A DNA stretch of 64,000 bases from Solirubrobacterales bacterium (GCA_016185345.1 JACPNS010000004.1:30727-94726), one strand, 5' to 3'; positions 44,923 to 54,501 are shown, counted from the first letter of the stretch. Numbers and translations: made by a program. Notes: a model not told the origin generated them from the sequence alone.

Positions 44923-47308
44923 GGAGCGCGCCGCCGATCTCCTCGAGTTTTGCTGTGATCGACTTGCGGGCCTTCTCGGTCTCCTTGTCAGTCAAGGTCC
45001 GATCGGGCGCGGCGTATGTCAGGCGGATCGCGAGCGACTTCTTGCCCTCGCCCACCTGCTCGCCTTCGAAGACGTCGAAGATGCTTGCGCCCTGTAGGTA
45101 CTTGCCGCCAGAGGATTCGACCGCTGCGATTACTTCTGCGGCGTCAACCGTTTGCGGCACAACGACCGCGATGTCCTCGCGCGATGGCGGGAAACTTGTG
45201 AAGCTTTCAAATGTGACTGGGTCCGGCAATGCGCCCGCGACGAGATCTAGGTTGAGCTCAGCGGCTGTTGCTGCCGTGAGGTCGTACTCCTTGGCAACAA
45301 GCGGGTGGAGTTCGCCGATGTATCCGATCGGAAGACCGTCAGCGATGAGCTGTGCTGAGCGCCCTGGGATCAAATACGGGTGGGCTTCGCCGTCTAGCGG
45401 CGCAAAGCCGATCTCAACGCCGGCGTTCGCGCCGATCGCCTCGATGATTCCCTTGAGTGCGTAGAAGTCGCCCGCTCCGGCGTCGGCGTCGCGCCACGAC
45501 GGCGTGTGTGCCGGCCCGCTCAGGAACAGAGCAAGCGTTGAATACTCAACCGGCTCGGAAACCGATCCGCCATAAACCTTGCCGATCTCGAACAACCGGA
45601 CTGCATCGGCGCCGCGCGCGTAGTTGTGCTGCGCGACTTCGAGCAATCCTCCAAGTACAACCGGCCGCATGACCGACTGGTCTTCAGAAAGTGGATTCGC
45701 GATCTTCAACCGCCCGCCAGGCAGCGAGCCGCCAGGCGCAAGCCGGTCGAGTGACGCATCGCTCGTGAAGCTCCATGTGATCGCCTCGCTGTATCCGTTG
45801 CCGACCAGCAGGTCCTCGAGCCCACGCTTGAGCTTCTGCGAAGGCGAGAAGCTGCCGATCGCGCTCGGCGCAGACGGCAGCGTCGCCGGGAAGCTGTCAA
45901 CGCCCTGGATGCGGGCGACTTCTTCGATCAGGTCGGCCTCGCGGGTCACATCTGCTGCCCGGTAGTGCGGCGGCGTCGCCAGCAAATTCTCGCGGTTGAT
46001 CTCAATGGTGAATTCGAGTCGCTCCAGAATCTCAGCGCAGCGCGTGATCGGAATGTGGGTGCCAAGCAGTCCCTCGACGCGGGCTTCCCGCAGCTCGATC
46101 GGCTGCACATCGGCAATCTCTCCGGCCACGTCGATCGTCGCGCTCACCAGCGTCGCGCCGGTCAGTTCAACCATCAGCTTCGATGCAATTTCTTGAACCT
46201 CGAGCGGCAACCGCGGCGAGAGGCCCTTCTCAAAGCGCCCACTTGCCTCGCTGCGCAACGCAAGCTTCTGGCTGGTGCGATGGATATTCGGTCCATTCCA
46301 GGCAGCGACTTCGAGCAACACGTTCGTCGTCTCGGCCGAAACCTCACTGACCTGACCGCCCATCACTCCGGCAATTCCTGTCGGACCTTCGGCGTCGCAG
46401 ACGACCAGCATCTGGTCGTCGAGGGTCCGCTCAACATCATCAAGAGTGGTGATCTTCTCACCGTCTGTCGCGGCGCGCACGATCAGCTTGCCGCCGCGGA
46501 TCTTGTCGAGATCGAAGGCGTGCATCGGCTGCGAGGTCAGAAGCATCACGTAGTTCGTGATGTCCACGACATTGTTGATCGGGCGTTGACCGGCGGCGGA
46601 CAGCCGCTCCTTCAACCAGAGCGGCGAGGGGGCGACCTTCGCGCCACGGAAGATCCGCGCGGTGAAGCGCGGGCAGAGCGCGTGGTCCTCGACGGTGATG
46701 TCGAAGGTCTCGTCGCCCTCGGGCGCAGGGCCGGTTTCCAGCTGTGCAAGCGGGTTTCCGGTGATCGCGTGCACTTCACGCGCGACGCCGTGTACACCCA
46801 GGCAGTCTGGCCGGTTGGGCGTGATTTCAAGTTCAAGTACGTCCTGGCCGGGTGAAAGGACCTCAGACAGTGCAGTGCCGGGAGCAACTTCCTCAAGCTG
46901 CATGATCCCGTCGTGATCTTCGCTCAACTCAAGCTCGCGCTCGGAAAGGATCATGCCGTTGCTCTCCACGCCCCGCAGCTTCGCCCTCTTGATCTTCGTG
47001 CCGTCGGGCATGACTGCGCCGGGATGCACAACGGCCACGGTCTGACCGGCGTCCACGTTGGGCGCGCCGCAGACGATCGTCACGGGCTCGCCCGCTCCAA
47101 CATCCACCGAGCAGACGCTCAGCTTGTCGGCGTCAGGGTGTTTCTCGCGCGTGAGCACTTTGCCCACGACGAAACCTTCATCAGAAGCCGCCCCATGCCG
47201 GGCGATCCGTTCAACTTCGGTGCCGGTCATCGCCAGCCGCTCGGCCAGCTCGGCGATCTCCATTCCAGAGTCGCAGTATTCGTTCAGCCAGTTCATCGGA
47301 ACGCGCAT
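44915..47308 (-). CDS. pheT: phenylalanyl-tRNA synthetase beta subunit
   Basis: 797 residues, normal length. Order: N-terminal fold and tRNA-binding domain (VVGKVLTREKHPDADKLSVC, VCGAPNVDAGQTVAVV), B3/B4 editing region (ARIFRGAKVAPSPLWLK), B5 (IDVAGEIADVQPIELRE), the catalytic-like core, and the C-terminal anticodon-binding fold (FPPSREDIAVVVPQTVDA). It directly follows pheS, sharing the junction base. Confidence 0.95.
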   Translation of the reverse strand: MRVPMNWLNEYCDSGMEIAELAERLAMTGTEVERIARHGAASDEGFVVGKVLTREKHPDADKLSVCSVDVGAGEPVTIVCGAPNVDAGQTVAVVHPGAVMPDGTKIKRAKLRGVESNGMILSERELELSEDHDGIMQLEEVAPGTALSEVLSPGQDVLELEITPNRPDCLGVHGVAREVHAITGNPLAQLETGPAPEGDETFDITVEDHALCPRFTARIFRGAKVAPSPLWLKERLSAAGQRPINNVVDITNYVMLLTSQPMHAFDLDKIRGGKLIVRAATDGEKITTLDDVERTLDDQMLVVCDAEGPTGIAGVMGGQVSEVSAETTNVLLEVAAWNGPNIHRTSQKLALRSEASGRFEKGLSPRLPLEVQEIASKLMVELTGATLVSATIDVAGEIADVQPIELREARVEGLLGTHIPITRCAEILERLEFTIEINRENLLATPPHYRAADVTREADLIEEVARIQGVDSFPATLPSAPSAIGSFSPSQKLKRGLEDLLVGNGYSEAITWSFTSDASLDRLAPGGSLPGGRLKIANPLSEDQSVMRPVVLGGLLEVAQHNYARGADAVRLFEIGKVYGGSVSEPVEYSTLALFLSGPAHTPSWRDADAGAGDFYALKGIIEAIGANAGVEIGFAPLDGEAHPYLIPGRSAQLIADGLPIGYIGELHPLVAKEYDLTAATAAELNLDLVAGALPDPVTFESFTSFPPSREDIAVVVPQTVDAAEVIAAVESSGGKYLQGASIFDVFEGEQVGEGKKSLAIRLTYAAPDRTLTDKETEKARKSITAKLEEIGGALRG

Positions 47309-48381
47309 CAGTAACCGCCCGCCGCGAACTGCGACAGGAGCCGCAGGTCGTTTTCATAGAAGAGCCGCAGGTCCGGGATGCCGTGCTTCAGGAATGCGAT
47401 TCGCTCGACACCCATGCCGAAGGCGAAGCCCTGGACGGTCTCTGGGTCGTAGCCACTCTCACGCACGTACGCGAAAACGTTCGGATCGACCATGCCCGCA
47501 CCGAGAACCTCGATCCAGCTGGTGCCCTTGCAGAGGTTGCAGCGCGAGCCGTCGTTCAGGTAGCCCTTGCCGCTGCACTTGAAGCAGGAGACATCGACCT
47601 CCACAGAAGGCTCGGTGAACGGGAAGAAGTGCGGCCGCAGGCGCAGGTCGCGCTCCTCGCCGAAGATTGCCCGGGCGACTTCAAGCAGCGTTCCGCGTAG
47701 GTCGCTCAGAGTGATGCCTTCATCCACCGCGAGTCCTTCGATCTGGTGGAACATCGGTGTGTGGGTTGCGTCCGAGTCGCGGCGGTAGACCTTGCCGGGC
47801 ACGATCACGAAGACCGGCGGTGGGTGCTGCTCCATCACCCGGATCTGCACGGGCGAGGTGTGCGTGCGCAGCAGCACGTCGTCTTCGAAGTAGAAGGTGT
47901 CGGTCCACTCGCGGGCCGGGTGGTTTGGCGAGTGGTTCAGCGCATCAAAGTTGTAGCGGACCATCTCGACCTCGGGGCCTTCGGCGACTTTGTAGCCCAT
48001 GCCGATGAAGACGTCCTCGATCTCGCGGCGGACGCGGGTGATCGGGTGGAGCGCGCCGCCGCCAGCAACCGGCGAGCCGGGCAACGTGATGTCGATGCGG
48101 TCGTTCTCGAGGAGCTGCGTCAGCGCAACCATCTCAAGCTCATGCTGGCGCGCGTTCAGCAGCGATTCGAGCTTGCCGCGCGCTTGGTTTCCGGCCTTGC
48201 CGACCGGGCCCTTCTCTTCCGGGGGAAGCGACGCGATCGACTTCAGGATGTCGTTCAGCTCGGCCTTGCGACCGAGATAGTGGATGCGCACGTCTTCCAA
48301 CTCGGCAAGCGTCGCCGCCGAACCGATGGCCGAAGCTCCGGCGCTCTCAAGTGATTGGATTTTCTCGATATTTGACGACAT
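47308..48381 (-). CDS. pheS: phenylalanyl-tRNA synthetase alpha subunit
   Basis: About 357 residues from the ATG at 48381, which begins MSSNIEKIQSLE as in homologues; the frame is open further up without homology. Class II motif 2 is GKVYRRDSDATHTPMFHQIE and motif 3 GFAFGMGVERIAFLKHGI. A zinc-ribbon-like insertion (CFKCSGKGYLNDGSRCNLCKG) interrupts the catalytic domain, as in many actinobacterial PheS. It lies 1 bp after the SpoU methyltransferase. Confidence 0.95.
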   Translation of the reverse strand: MSSNIEKIQSLESAGASAIGSAATLAELEDVRIHYLGRKAELNDILKSIASLPPEEKGPVGKAGNQARGKLESLLNARQHELEMVALTQLLENDRIDITLPGSPVAGGGALHPITRVRREIEDVFIGMGYKVAEGPEVEMVRYNFDALNHSPNHPAREWTDTFYFEDDVLLRTHTSPVQIRVMEQHPPPVFVIVPGKVYRRDSDATHTPMFHQIEGLAVDEGITLSDLRGTLLEVARAIFGEERDLRLRPHFFPFTEPSVEVDVSCFKCSGKGYLNDGSRCNLCKGTSWIEVLGAGMVDPNVFAYVRESGYDPETVQGFAFGMGVERIAFLKHGIPDLRLFYENDLRLLSQFAAGGY

Positions 48382-48382
48382 C

Positions 48383-49132
48383 TCAGGCTTGATTCTCAGT
48401 TGACTGCGTGATTCCCGCAAGTTGGTACAAAGCGACCGTTGCTGCCATTGCAACGTTCAGAGACTCGGGGCCGGTTTCGAGCATCGGGATGCACGCCACG
48501 ATGTCCGCGCGCTCGAGCGTTTCGGGGGCCAGCCCCTCCCGCTCTGCGCCTGCGCAGATTACGACAGGGCCATCAACCTCAACGTCTGCGATCTCGATGT
48601 CGCCGGCGCCATCGAGGGCGACGATCGTTGCGCCTGTTTCGGGCAGCTCCGCGTTGACAATCGGCGGCTTCATGAACGTCGCCCCCATCCCCGCGCGCAG
48701 AGCCTTTGGCGACCACGGTTCGGCGCAACCCTCGCCCAGCAGCACTGGAGAGTCCGAGAAGGCGCCGGCCGACCGGATCAACGTGCCCAGGTTTCCGGGG
48801 TCGGATACGCCCTCGACGTAGAGCGCCAAGTCGCCGAGCTCGAAATCGGAAGCCTCGTATTCGTCAAACACCGCAATCGCCCGCGTGCCAGAGCCAAGAC
48901 CAGAGGCATCGGCAAGCACGGCGTACTCAACAGCCCAGGCCGACGGCTGCTCGCTGATCCACTCAGGAACGTCCGGCGCGTGAAAAATCCGATCCGGCAC
49001 CCACCCGGCTGCCAACGCAGCGCCGATCAGATCCTCGCCCTCGGCGACGAACTGATTCCGGCGCATGCGAAAGCGCTTCTCCTGAAGCTTTTTCAGATCT
49101 TTGATCTGCTGGTTGTCTTTGGAAGTAATCAC
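48383..49132 (-). CDS. SpoU/TrmH-family rRNA 2'-O-methyltransferase
   Basis: 249 residues. The N-terminal SpoU substrate-binding domain (SKDNQQIKDLKKLQEKRFR, FVAEGEDLI) leads to the knotted SPOUT domain: VEGVSDPGNLGTLIRSA, VVICAGAEREGLAPE and LETGPESLNVAMAATVALYQ. The family methylates ribose in rRNA; genes in this place (next to rplT and pheS) often target 23S rRNA. It starts just after the rplT terminator, so it may be the first gene of the pheST-arg unit. Confidence 0.9.
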   Translation of the reverse strand: MITSKDNQQIKDLKKLQEKRFRMRRNQFVAEGEDLIGAALAAGWVPDRIFHAPDVPEWISEQPSAWAVEYAVLADASGLGSGTRAIAVFDEYEASDFELGDLALYVEGVSDPGNLGTLIRSAGAFSDSPVLLGEGCAEPWSPKALRAGMGATFMKPPIVNAELPETGATIVALDGAGDIEIADVEVDGPVVICAGAEREGLAPETLERADIVACIPMLETGPESLNVAMAATVALYQLAGITQSTENQA

Positions 49133-49151
49133 GGAGTCCTCAAAAGAGCAA

Positions 49152-49182
49152 TAAAAAGGGCGCCTTGCTGTGCAGGGCGCCC
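49152..49182 (-). terminator. intrinsic terminator after rplT
   Basis: On the minus strand GGGCGCC-loop-GGCGCCC (49182-49158) is followed by TTTTTAT. It is a textbook terminator, 37 bp after the rplT stop and 19 bp before the methyltransferase start. It should separate the ribosomal genes from the methyltransferase-pheST-arg unit, unless read through. Confidence 0.88.
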
Positions 49183-49218
49183 GGGTCAGTCGGATGCAAG
49201 AGGTGCTTGATCAGCAGC

Positions 49219-49575
49219 TCAGGCAACCGCCTCGCGGGCGGCGTCGGTAAAGCGTCGGAATGCCTCTGTGTCGTGCACAGCGATGTCAGCGAGCATCTTG
49301 CGGTCGACCTCGATGCCGGCCTTGTTCAGGCCGTTGATCAGCTGCGAGTACGTCATGCCCTCTTGGCGAGCGGCAGCGTTGATACGCGTGATCCAGAGGC
49401 GACGGAAGTCGCGCTTCTTGTTGCGACGGTCGCGATAGGCGTAGCTGTCTGACTTGAGCAGCTGCTCCTTCGCGCGCTTGTAGCTGGAGTTCTTCTCTCC
49501 GCGATAACCCTTGGCGCGCGCCAGCACGGCCTTGCGGCGACGGCGTGATGCGACTGCGTTTGTTGAACGGGTCAT
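49219..49575 (-). CDS. rplT: 50S ribosomal protein L20
   Basis: 118 residues. The L20 start [24 protein letters not shown] and [40 protein letters not shown] core (shown in parts) are unmistakable. It assembles early on 23S rRNA. CAGGAG precedes the ATG by 7 bases, and the gene is 21 bp after rpmI. Confidence 0.93.
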   Translation of the reverse strand: MTRSTNAVASRRRRKAVLARAKGYRGEKNSSYKRAKEQLLKSDSYAYRDRRNKKRDFRRLWITRINAAARQEGMTYSQLINGLNKAGIEVDRKMLADIAVHDTEAFRRFTDAAREAVA

Positions 49576-49596
49576 ACGGAAACTCCTGAAAGGTTT

Positions 49597-49791
49597 TTAC
49601 TTACCGAGCAGCTTTTTGATGCGCGGTGCGGTGTCTTTGTCCATCGTGATCGGACGGGCAAAATCACGCTTGCGCTTCGCTGACTTGTGCTCAAGGTTGT
49701 GCGAGGACATGCCGTGGCGGCCACGGATTTTGCCCGTTCCGCTGACAGTGAAGCGCTTTTTGGCGCCGGAATGATTCTTTTGCTTAGGCAT
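49597..49791 (-). CDS. rpmI: 50S ribosomal protein L35
   Basis: 64 residues, the normal size. PKQKNHSGAKKRFTVSGTGK and the basic core to RIKKLLGK match L35. It is separated from infC by an unrelated secreted-protein gene, which breaks the usual infC-rpmI-rplT order. Confidence 0.93.
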   Translation of the reverse strand: MPKQKNHSGAKKRFTVSGTGKIRGRHGMSSHNLEHKSAKRKRDFARPITMDKDTAPRIKKLLGK

Positions 49792-49849
49792 ATCGACCGC
49801 GTATTAAAGCACACGGGGCCCGTGAGCAAAAGACGCGGCGCCTGATGCG

Positions 49850-50431
49850 CTAGAAGACCGCGACGTTAAACGGAAAAGCGCCGAAGGCTACATAAGCACC
49901 GCTCAAGTTTAACACCGCAGTCTGAACGACAGTCCCACCCTCGCCGCCGATCGAGCATCCGGATGAGGGCTTGACCCCAGCGACCGTGAGCTGCGCTACG
50001 GTTTCATTCCAGACAGTGGTGGTCGGACTCCCATTGGTCGCACTCGCGATCACGCCGATGGCGCCAGGAAACACAATGCAGGTTTGTCCGGTGTTCACCA
50101 CCTGCCATTTGATCCCACTGGGTGTTATACCGCTGGTGGCGTCCTGCGGGTTGATGAAGCCATAGGCCTTCGCCGAGCCAGCGGGTCCTTGGGGACCCTG
50201 AGGACCGGACGGGAGCTGCCCGGACTTGAAGTCTGCTGCGAGTAACGAGCGATCCTTCACCTTCGGGCTGGTGACTGCGTTCTTTTTGATCGCCGCGCTC
50301 GTCACGGAGTTCTTCTTCAACGCCGTTGAAGCGGCAAAAGCTCCCCCAGTCATGGCAAACACAAGCGCCAGGGTGGCGACGATGTTCGCATAGGTCAGGT
50401 GATGACGAAGAGCCGACTTCTGAGTGCGCAT
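49850..50431 (-). CDS. secreted protein with KKNSVTS repeats and a short collagen-like stretch
   Basis: 193 residues. Signal peptide: YANIVATLALVFAMTGGAFA. Then repeats ALKKNSVTSAAIKKNAVTS, KDRSLLAADFKSGQLPSG and a collagen-like GPQGPQGPAG. The C-terminal ~110 residues are beta-rich. This architecture is common in Solirubrobacterales; the role is probably at the cell surface. It is inserted between infC and rpmI on the same strand, with GAGGG before the ATG, and likely has its own promoter in the 85-bp gap after infC. Confidence 0.78.
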   Translation of the reverse strand: MRTQKSALRHHLTYANIVATLALVFAMTGGAFAASTALKKNSVTSAAIKKNAVTSPKVKDRSLLAADFKSGQLPSGPQGPQGPAGSAKAYGFINPQDATSGITPSGIKWQVVNTGQTCIVFPGAIGVIASATNGSPTTTVWNETVAQLTVAGVKPSSGCSIGGEGGTVVQTAVLNLSGAYVAFGAFPFNVAVF

Positions 50432-50516
50432 TGTTCAATCCCTCTGAGTGAATGAAACTACCTAATACGAGAACATACACGGCCAGAGACACGCGCGTCG
50501 GTCAGACCCGGTGCGG

Positions 50517-51233
50517 TCAAGACGCTTCGGTGTTGCCGATCACCTCGGCTGCTTCTGCGGCCTCTTCGGCCTTCATCGCCGCAACGCGCTCCTCGTGGGC
50601 AGCGGCCTCAGCGGCCTTGCGCTCGCGCTTGGCCTTCTTCGACTCTTCCTCGTGCTTGGCGACGTCGTCGGCGTGTTGCTTGATCGCCTCTTTGGTCGGA
50701 CCGAGAACCATCGTCATGTTGCGGCCCTCCTGAAGCGGGTGCTGCTCGATCGTGCCGAGCTCCTTGACCTCTTCGGCCAGCTTCATCAAAAGGTCGCGGC
50801 CGCGCTCGGGATGTTCGCGCTCGCGTCCACGGAACATGATCGTGACCTTGACCTTGTCCGCGTGCTTGAGGAAACGCGTGACGTGGCCCTTCTTGGTGTC
50901 GTAGTCGTGAGTTGCGATCTTCGGGCGAAGCTTGATCTCGCGGATCGTGATCTGCGTCTGGTGCTTCTTGGCCGACTTGGCCTTCTGCGCCTGCTCGTAC
51001 TTGTACTTCGAGTAGTCGAGGACGCGACAGACCGGAGGACGCGCGTCGCCGGCGACTTCGACCAGGTCGAGGTCGCGCTCCTGCGCGTACTTCAAAGCTT
51101 CTTCGATCGGCAGAACGCCAACCTGGGAACCGTCATCACCAATCAGTCGCACTTCCTTGACGCGGATGCGGTCATTGATGCGTGTGTTGTCCCGCTCTGG
51201 GGGACGACGGTCAAACCTGCGAGGAACTGCCAC
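50517..51233 (-). CDS. infC: translation initiation factor IF-3
   Basis: 238 residues against about 180 in E. coli. The N-domain ([20 protein letters not shown]) and C-domain ([37 protein letters not shown]) are intact. The extra ~55 residues are a charged Ala/Lys/Glu C-terminal tail, seen in other actinobacteria. The start is GTG at 51233 with a stop codon two codons upstream in frame. A CGCGGC-CCAA-GCCGCG hairpin lies just before the ribosome site. Confidence 0.95.
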   Translation of the reverse strand: MAVPRRFDRRPPERDNTRINDRIRVKEVRLIGDDGSQVGVLPIEEALKYAQERDLDLVEVAGDARPPVCRVLDYSKYKYEQAQKAKSAKKHQTQITIREIKLRPKIATHDYDTKKGHVTRFLKHADKVKVTIMFRGREREHPERGRDLLMKLAEEVKELGTIEQHPLQEGRNMTMVLGPTKEAIKQHADDVAKHEEESKKAKRERKAAEAAAHEERVAAMKAEEAAEAAEVIGNTEAS

Positions 51234-51321
51234 TAGCTAGCGCCTACCTGCGCGGCTTGGGCCGCGTTGATTGGTTGAGGTGTGGGCGCTGCAAAAAACA
51301 AGTGGACCAAGGATAACGGGT

Positions 51322-53244
51322 CTAGCGCTCTCGGCGCGTGACTTCGCCGATCAATGCGTCAATCGCGTCCTGAATTGGGACGCGTTCGCCGTCCTCGGTC
51401 TGGTGTCGCTTGCGCGGCGCGATGGTGCCTGACTCAACTTCCTCGTCGCCCACAACCCACATGTACGGTGCCTTTGCGAGCTCTGCCTCGCGGATCTTTT
51501 TGCCGACGGATTCAGTGCGCGTGTCGACATCTGCGCGCAGACCGTCTTCAGCCAACCGAGCTGCGAGCTCCTGCGCCTCGCCGTTGTGCTTGTCGCTGAC
51601 GGGGATGAGTTGCACCTGCGTCGGCGCGAGCCACAGCGGAAAGTCGCCACCGAAGTGTTCGATCAGGATGCCGATGAAGCGCTCGAACGAGCCGAACAGC
51701 GCGCGGTGGATCATCACCGGTCGCGGCGTGTCGTCGTTCGGGCCGGCGTAAGTCATGTCGAAGCGCTCGGGCATCTGGTAGTCGAGCTGGATCGTTCCGA
51801 GCTGCCAGCTACGGCCGAGTGAGTCGCGCATGTGCATGTCGATCTTCGGGCCGTAGAAGGCGCCGTCGCCCGGGTTGATCTCGTACTCGAGGCCCTTGTT
51901 GTCGAGCGCGCCCTGGAGCGCGCCCTCGGTCAGGTCCCATTGCTCGTCCGTGCCAAGGCGGTTCTCCGGGCGCGTCGAGAGCTCGAGCTTGTACTCAAAT
52001 CCGAAGATCTCGTAGATGTAGAAGGCGTGATCGATGATCCCCTGCACTTCTTCCTGAATCTGATCCTCGGTGCAGAAGATGTGCGCGTCGTCCTGGGTGA
52101 TGTGGCGGACGCGCATCAGGCCGTGCAGCGTGCCGGAGGGTTCGTGGCGGTGCACGAGGCCGGCCTCAGAGAGGCGGAGCGGCAGATCGCGGTAGCTGCG
52201 GCGATCGTCCTTGTAGATCTGGATGTGCGCCGGGCAGTTCATCGGCTTCAAGCCGAACTGACGATCCTCGACCTCGGTGAAGTACATGTTGTCGCGGTAC
52301 TTGTCCCAGTGACCGGACTGCTTCCAGAGCTCGGCGTCGTAGATGATGGGCGTGCGCACCTCTTGGTAGCCGCGAAACACGTTCTGCTCGCGCCAGAGGT
52401 CTGCGAGCGCGTTCCAGATCTTCATGCCGTTGGGGTGCCAGAAGGGCGAGCCAGGTGAAAGTTCGTTGAAGCTGAAGAGGTCGAGTTGCTTGCCGAGGCG
52501 GCGGTGGTCGCGCTTCTTGGCCTCCTCCAGATTGTGCAGGTGCTCGGCGAGGTCTTCTTTCGAGAGGAACGCCGTGCCATAGATGCGCGTGAGCATCGTG
52601 CGGTCCGAGTCGCCGCGCCAATACGCGCCGGCGATGCTCGTGAGCTTGAAGGCCTTGATCTTCGAGGTGTCGGGCGCGTGCGGTCCGCGGCATAGGTCGG
52701 TGAAGGGGCCGTTGGTGTAAAGGCTGACGGTGTCTGCGCCCTCGTTTTTGATCAGGTCCTCGATCAGCTCAACCTTGTAGTCCTGACCTTCGCGGGCGAA
52801 CTTGTCCATCGCCTCGCCGGTCGTGACGTCCTGCCGCGTGAACTGCTCCTTGGCCTTGATGTGCTTCTTCATCGCGGCCTCGATGCGCGGGAAGTCGGCG
52901 TCAGAGATCTCGGCGCCGTCCGGGAATTCAAAGTCGTAATAGAAGCCGTTCTCGATCGGAGGACCGATGCTGATCTTCACGCCGGGATAGAGCTCCATGA
53001 CGGCGGCTGCGAGTACGTGCGCGGTGTCGTGCCGAACGAGCTCAAGGGCTTCGGGCGAGCGACCCGTGATTATGTTGATCTTTGCGTCGTCGGGCAACGG
53101 GCGCGAGAGATCGCGCAGGTCGCCGTTGACCTCGATTGCGAGAGCAGCGCGCGCGAGGCCTTCGCCGATCGCCAGAGCGGCATCTCCCCCGGTCGCGCCT
53201 TCGGCGAGGTCTAGAACCGTGCCGTCTGGAAGCGTGACATTCAT
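51322..53244 (-). CDS. thrS: threonyl-tRNA synthetase
   Basis: 640 residues from the ATG at 53244 (MNVTLPDGTVLDL), the usual start of the TGS domain. The editing domain has HDTAHVLAAAV and TDLCRGPHAPDTSKI. Class II motif 1-3 region: PMNCPAHIQIYK, LSEAGLVHRHEPSGTLHGL and MIHRALFGSFERFIGILIEH. The anticodon-binding domain closes the protein. It is followed by infC with 88 bp between, which contain no clear terminator. Confidence 0.95.
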   Translation of the reverse strand: MNVTLPDGTVLDLAEGATGGDAALAIGEGLARAALAIEVNGDLRDLSRPLPDDAKINIITGRSPEALELVRHDTAHVLAAAVMELYPGVKISIGPPIENGFYYDFEFPDGAEISDADFPRIEAAMKKHIKAKEQFTRQDVTTGEAMDKFAREGQDYKVELIEDLIKNEGADTVSLYTNGPFTDLCRGPHAPDTSKIKAFKLTSIAGAYWRGDSDRTMLTRIYGTAFLSKEDLAEHLHNLEEAKKRDHRRLGKQLDLFSFNELSPGSPFWHPNGMKIWNALADLWREQNVFRGYQEVRTPIIYDAELWKQSGHWDKYRDNMYFTEVEDRQFGLKPMNCPAHIQIYKDDRRSYRDLPLRLSEAGLVHRHEPSGTLHGLMRVRHITQDDAHIFCTEDQIQEEVQGIIDHAFYIYEIFGFEYKLELSTRPENRLGTDEQWDLTEGALQGALDNKGLEYEINPGDGAFYGPKIDMHMRDSLGRSWQLGTIQLDYQMPERFDMTYAGPNDDTPRPVMIHRALFGSFERFIGILIEHFGGDFPLWLAPTQVQLIPVSDKHNGEAQELAARLAEDGLRADVDTRTESVGKKIREAELAKAPYMWVVGDEEVESGTIAPRKRHQTEDGERVPIQDAIDALIGEVTRRER

Positions 53245-53340
53245 CGGCCGGGATCGTAGATCACCGCGCAGGTAGCCGATCAATCCGCAATGATGGGCGC
53301 GTGGCTGCTGCAAACAATCCCCGAGAGGAATCCCGTAAAT

Positions 53341-54111
53341 ATGTCTGACTTTCCAGAGGTGAATTCCGTGCCGGATTCATCGTTCGCTCTGCCGCCCGAC
53401 TCCGTCGCGTACTACGCCGATAATCAGGAGCACCGCAGCCGGCTGACGACTTTCTTCCGCTTCATCACCGTGATCCCTCACCTGATCTGGCTGATGATTT
53501 ACGGAATCGCCGCGTACTTCGCGGTCATCGTCGCTTGGTTCGCAATCGTGTTCACGGCCAAGTACCCAGAGGGTCTGTACAAGTTCGTCGCCGACTTCCA
53601 CCGGTACTACGCGCGTGTCTATGCGTACGAGTTCCTGGTCACTGACAAGTTCCCAATGTTCAACGGAAATCCGGATGAGCCGTACGCAGCCCACTTCCTG
53701 CTCGGTCCGCCGAAAGAGAAATACAGCCGCGCCAAGACGTTCTTTCGCGCCATCCTGATCATCCCGTTCGCGATCGTCGCGTATGTGCTGTCCATTGTGC
53801 TCCAGCTTGTCGCGATCGTCGCCTGGTTTGTGATCGTGATCACCGGCAAGCAGCCGGACGGCATCCAGGGCGCCCTGAACTTCTCGATGGGCTTCCTGAT
53901 TCGCACCGGCGCGTACTACGCGCTACTCACCGAAGACTGGCCAAAGTTCTCAGACGACGAGGTCACGCGCAAGCTCAACGAGCTCGGATACGCCGGCACG
54001 ATCCCGCCGTCAGACGGTCCAGCTGCTGCGCCTGCCGCTGCCGCTCCGGTCGAGCCTACGCCGCCGATGCCTCCGGCTCCGCCAGAACCGCCGACACCGC
54101 CAACCGTCTAA
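53341..54111 (+). CDS. DUF4389 membrane protein
   Basis: 256 residues from the ATG at 53341 (SDFPEVNSVPDSS), with GAGAGG upstream. Two similar halves each have an amphipathic segment and a double helix: RLTTFFRFITVIPHLIWLMI ... IVFTAKYPEGLYKFVADF and AKTFFRAILIIPFAIVAYVL ... IVITGKQPDGIQGALNF. This duplicated pattern is DUF4389. The tail is Pro/Ala-rich. Function unknown. Confidence 0.82.
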   Translation: MSDFPEVNSVPDSSFALPPDSVAYYADNQEHRSRLTTFFRFITVIPHLIWLMIYGIAAYFAVIVAWFAIVFTAKYPEGLYKFVADFHRYYARVYAYEFLVTDKFPMFNGNPDEPYAAHFLLGPPKEKYSRAKTFFRAILIIPFAIVAYVLSIVLQLVAIVAWFVIVITGKQPDGIQGALNFSMGFLIRTGAYYALLTEDWPKFSDDEVTRKLNELGYAGTIPPSDGPAAAPAAAAPVEPTPPMPPAPPEPPTPPTV

Positions 54112-54491
54112 CCGTTCCCGCAGTACCGAGTCACCACGCCGGCTTCGACCTGCGTGTTGACTCGGTCCGGGTTGTAGTCGGCCGTCGCCGCAAGTGGTTT
54201 GCCATCTTCCGCGACGACGCGCACCGTCCAGCCCTTTCTTTCGGCCCAGCTCTCAACTTCGACCAAGGTTTTGCCTTCTACGTCTGAGAGCGAAAAGCCC
54301 TCCGGCTCGCCGCGCGTGCACTCAAATGCGTTGGGCGGTGCAGGCGTTCCGCCCGAGCCGGTATCCGGACCAGTGTTGTTGGCGAGGATCAACACGAGCG
54401 CGCCCAGCGCGATCGCCAGGAATACGAAGATCACCCACATCGGGTGCTGGTGGTTCTGGAACTTGCCGTGGTAACCGCGGTGCGGTTTCAT
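54108..54491 (-). CDS. membrane-anchored I78-like inhibitor-fold protein
   Basis: 127 residues: a basic, His-containing N-terminus, one membrane helix (WVIFVFLAIALGALVLIL) and a C-terminal domain of ~60 residues. VEGKTLVEVESWAERKGWTV and ADYNPDRVNTQVEAGVV resemble the I78 protease-inhibitor family (potato inhibitor I fold). A Cys pair (FECTRG and YCGNG) could form a disulfide. Protease inhibition is a family-based guess. It converges on the DUF4389 gene with a 4-bp overlap. Confidence 0.65.
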   Translation of the reverse strand: MKPHRGYHGKFQNHQHPMWVIFVFLAIALGALVLILANNTGPDTGSGGTPAPPNAFECTRGEPEGFSLSDVEGKTLVEVESWAERKGWTVRVVAEDGKPLAATADYNPDRVNTQVEAGVVTRYCGNG

Positions 54492-54501
54492 GCGCGCCAG
54501 T

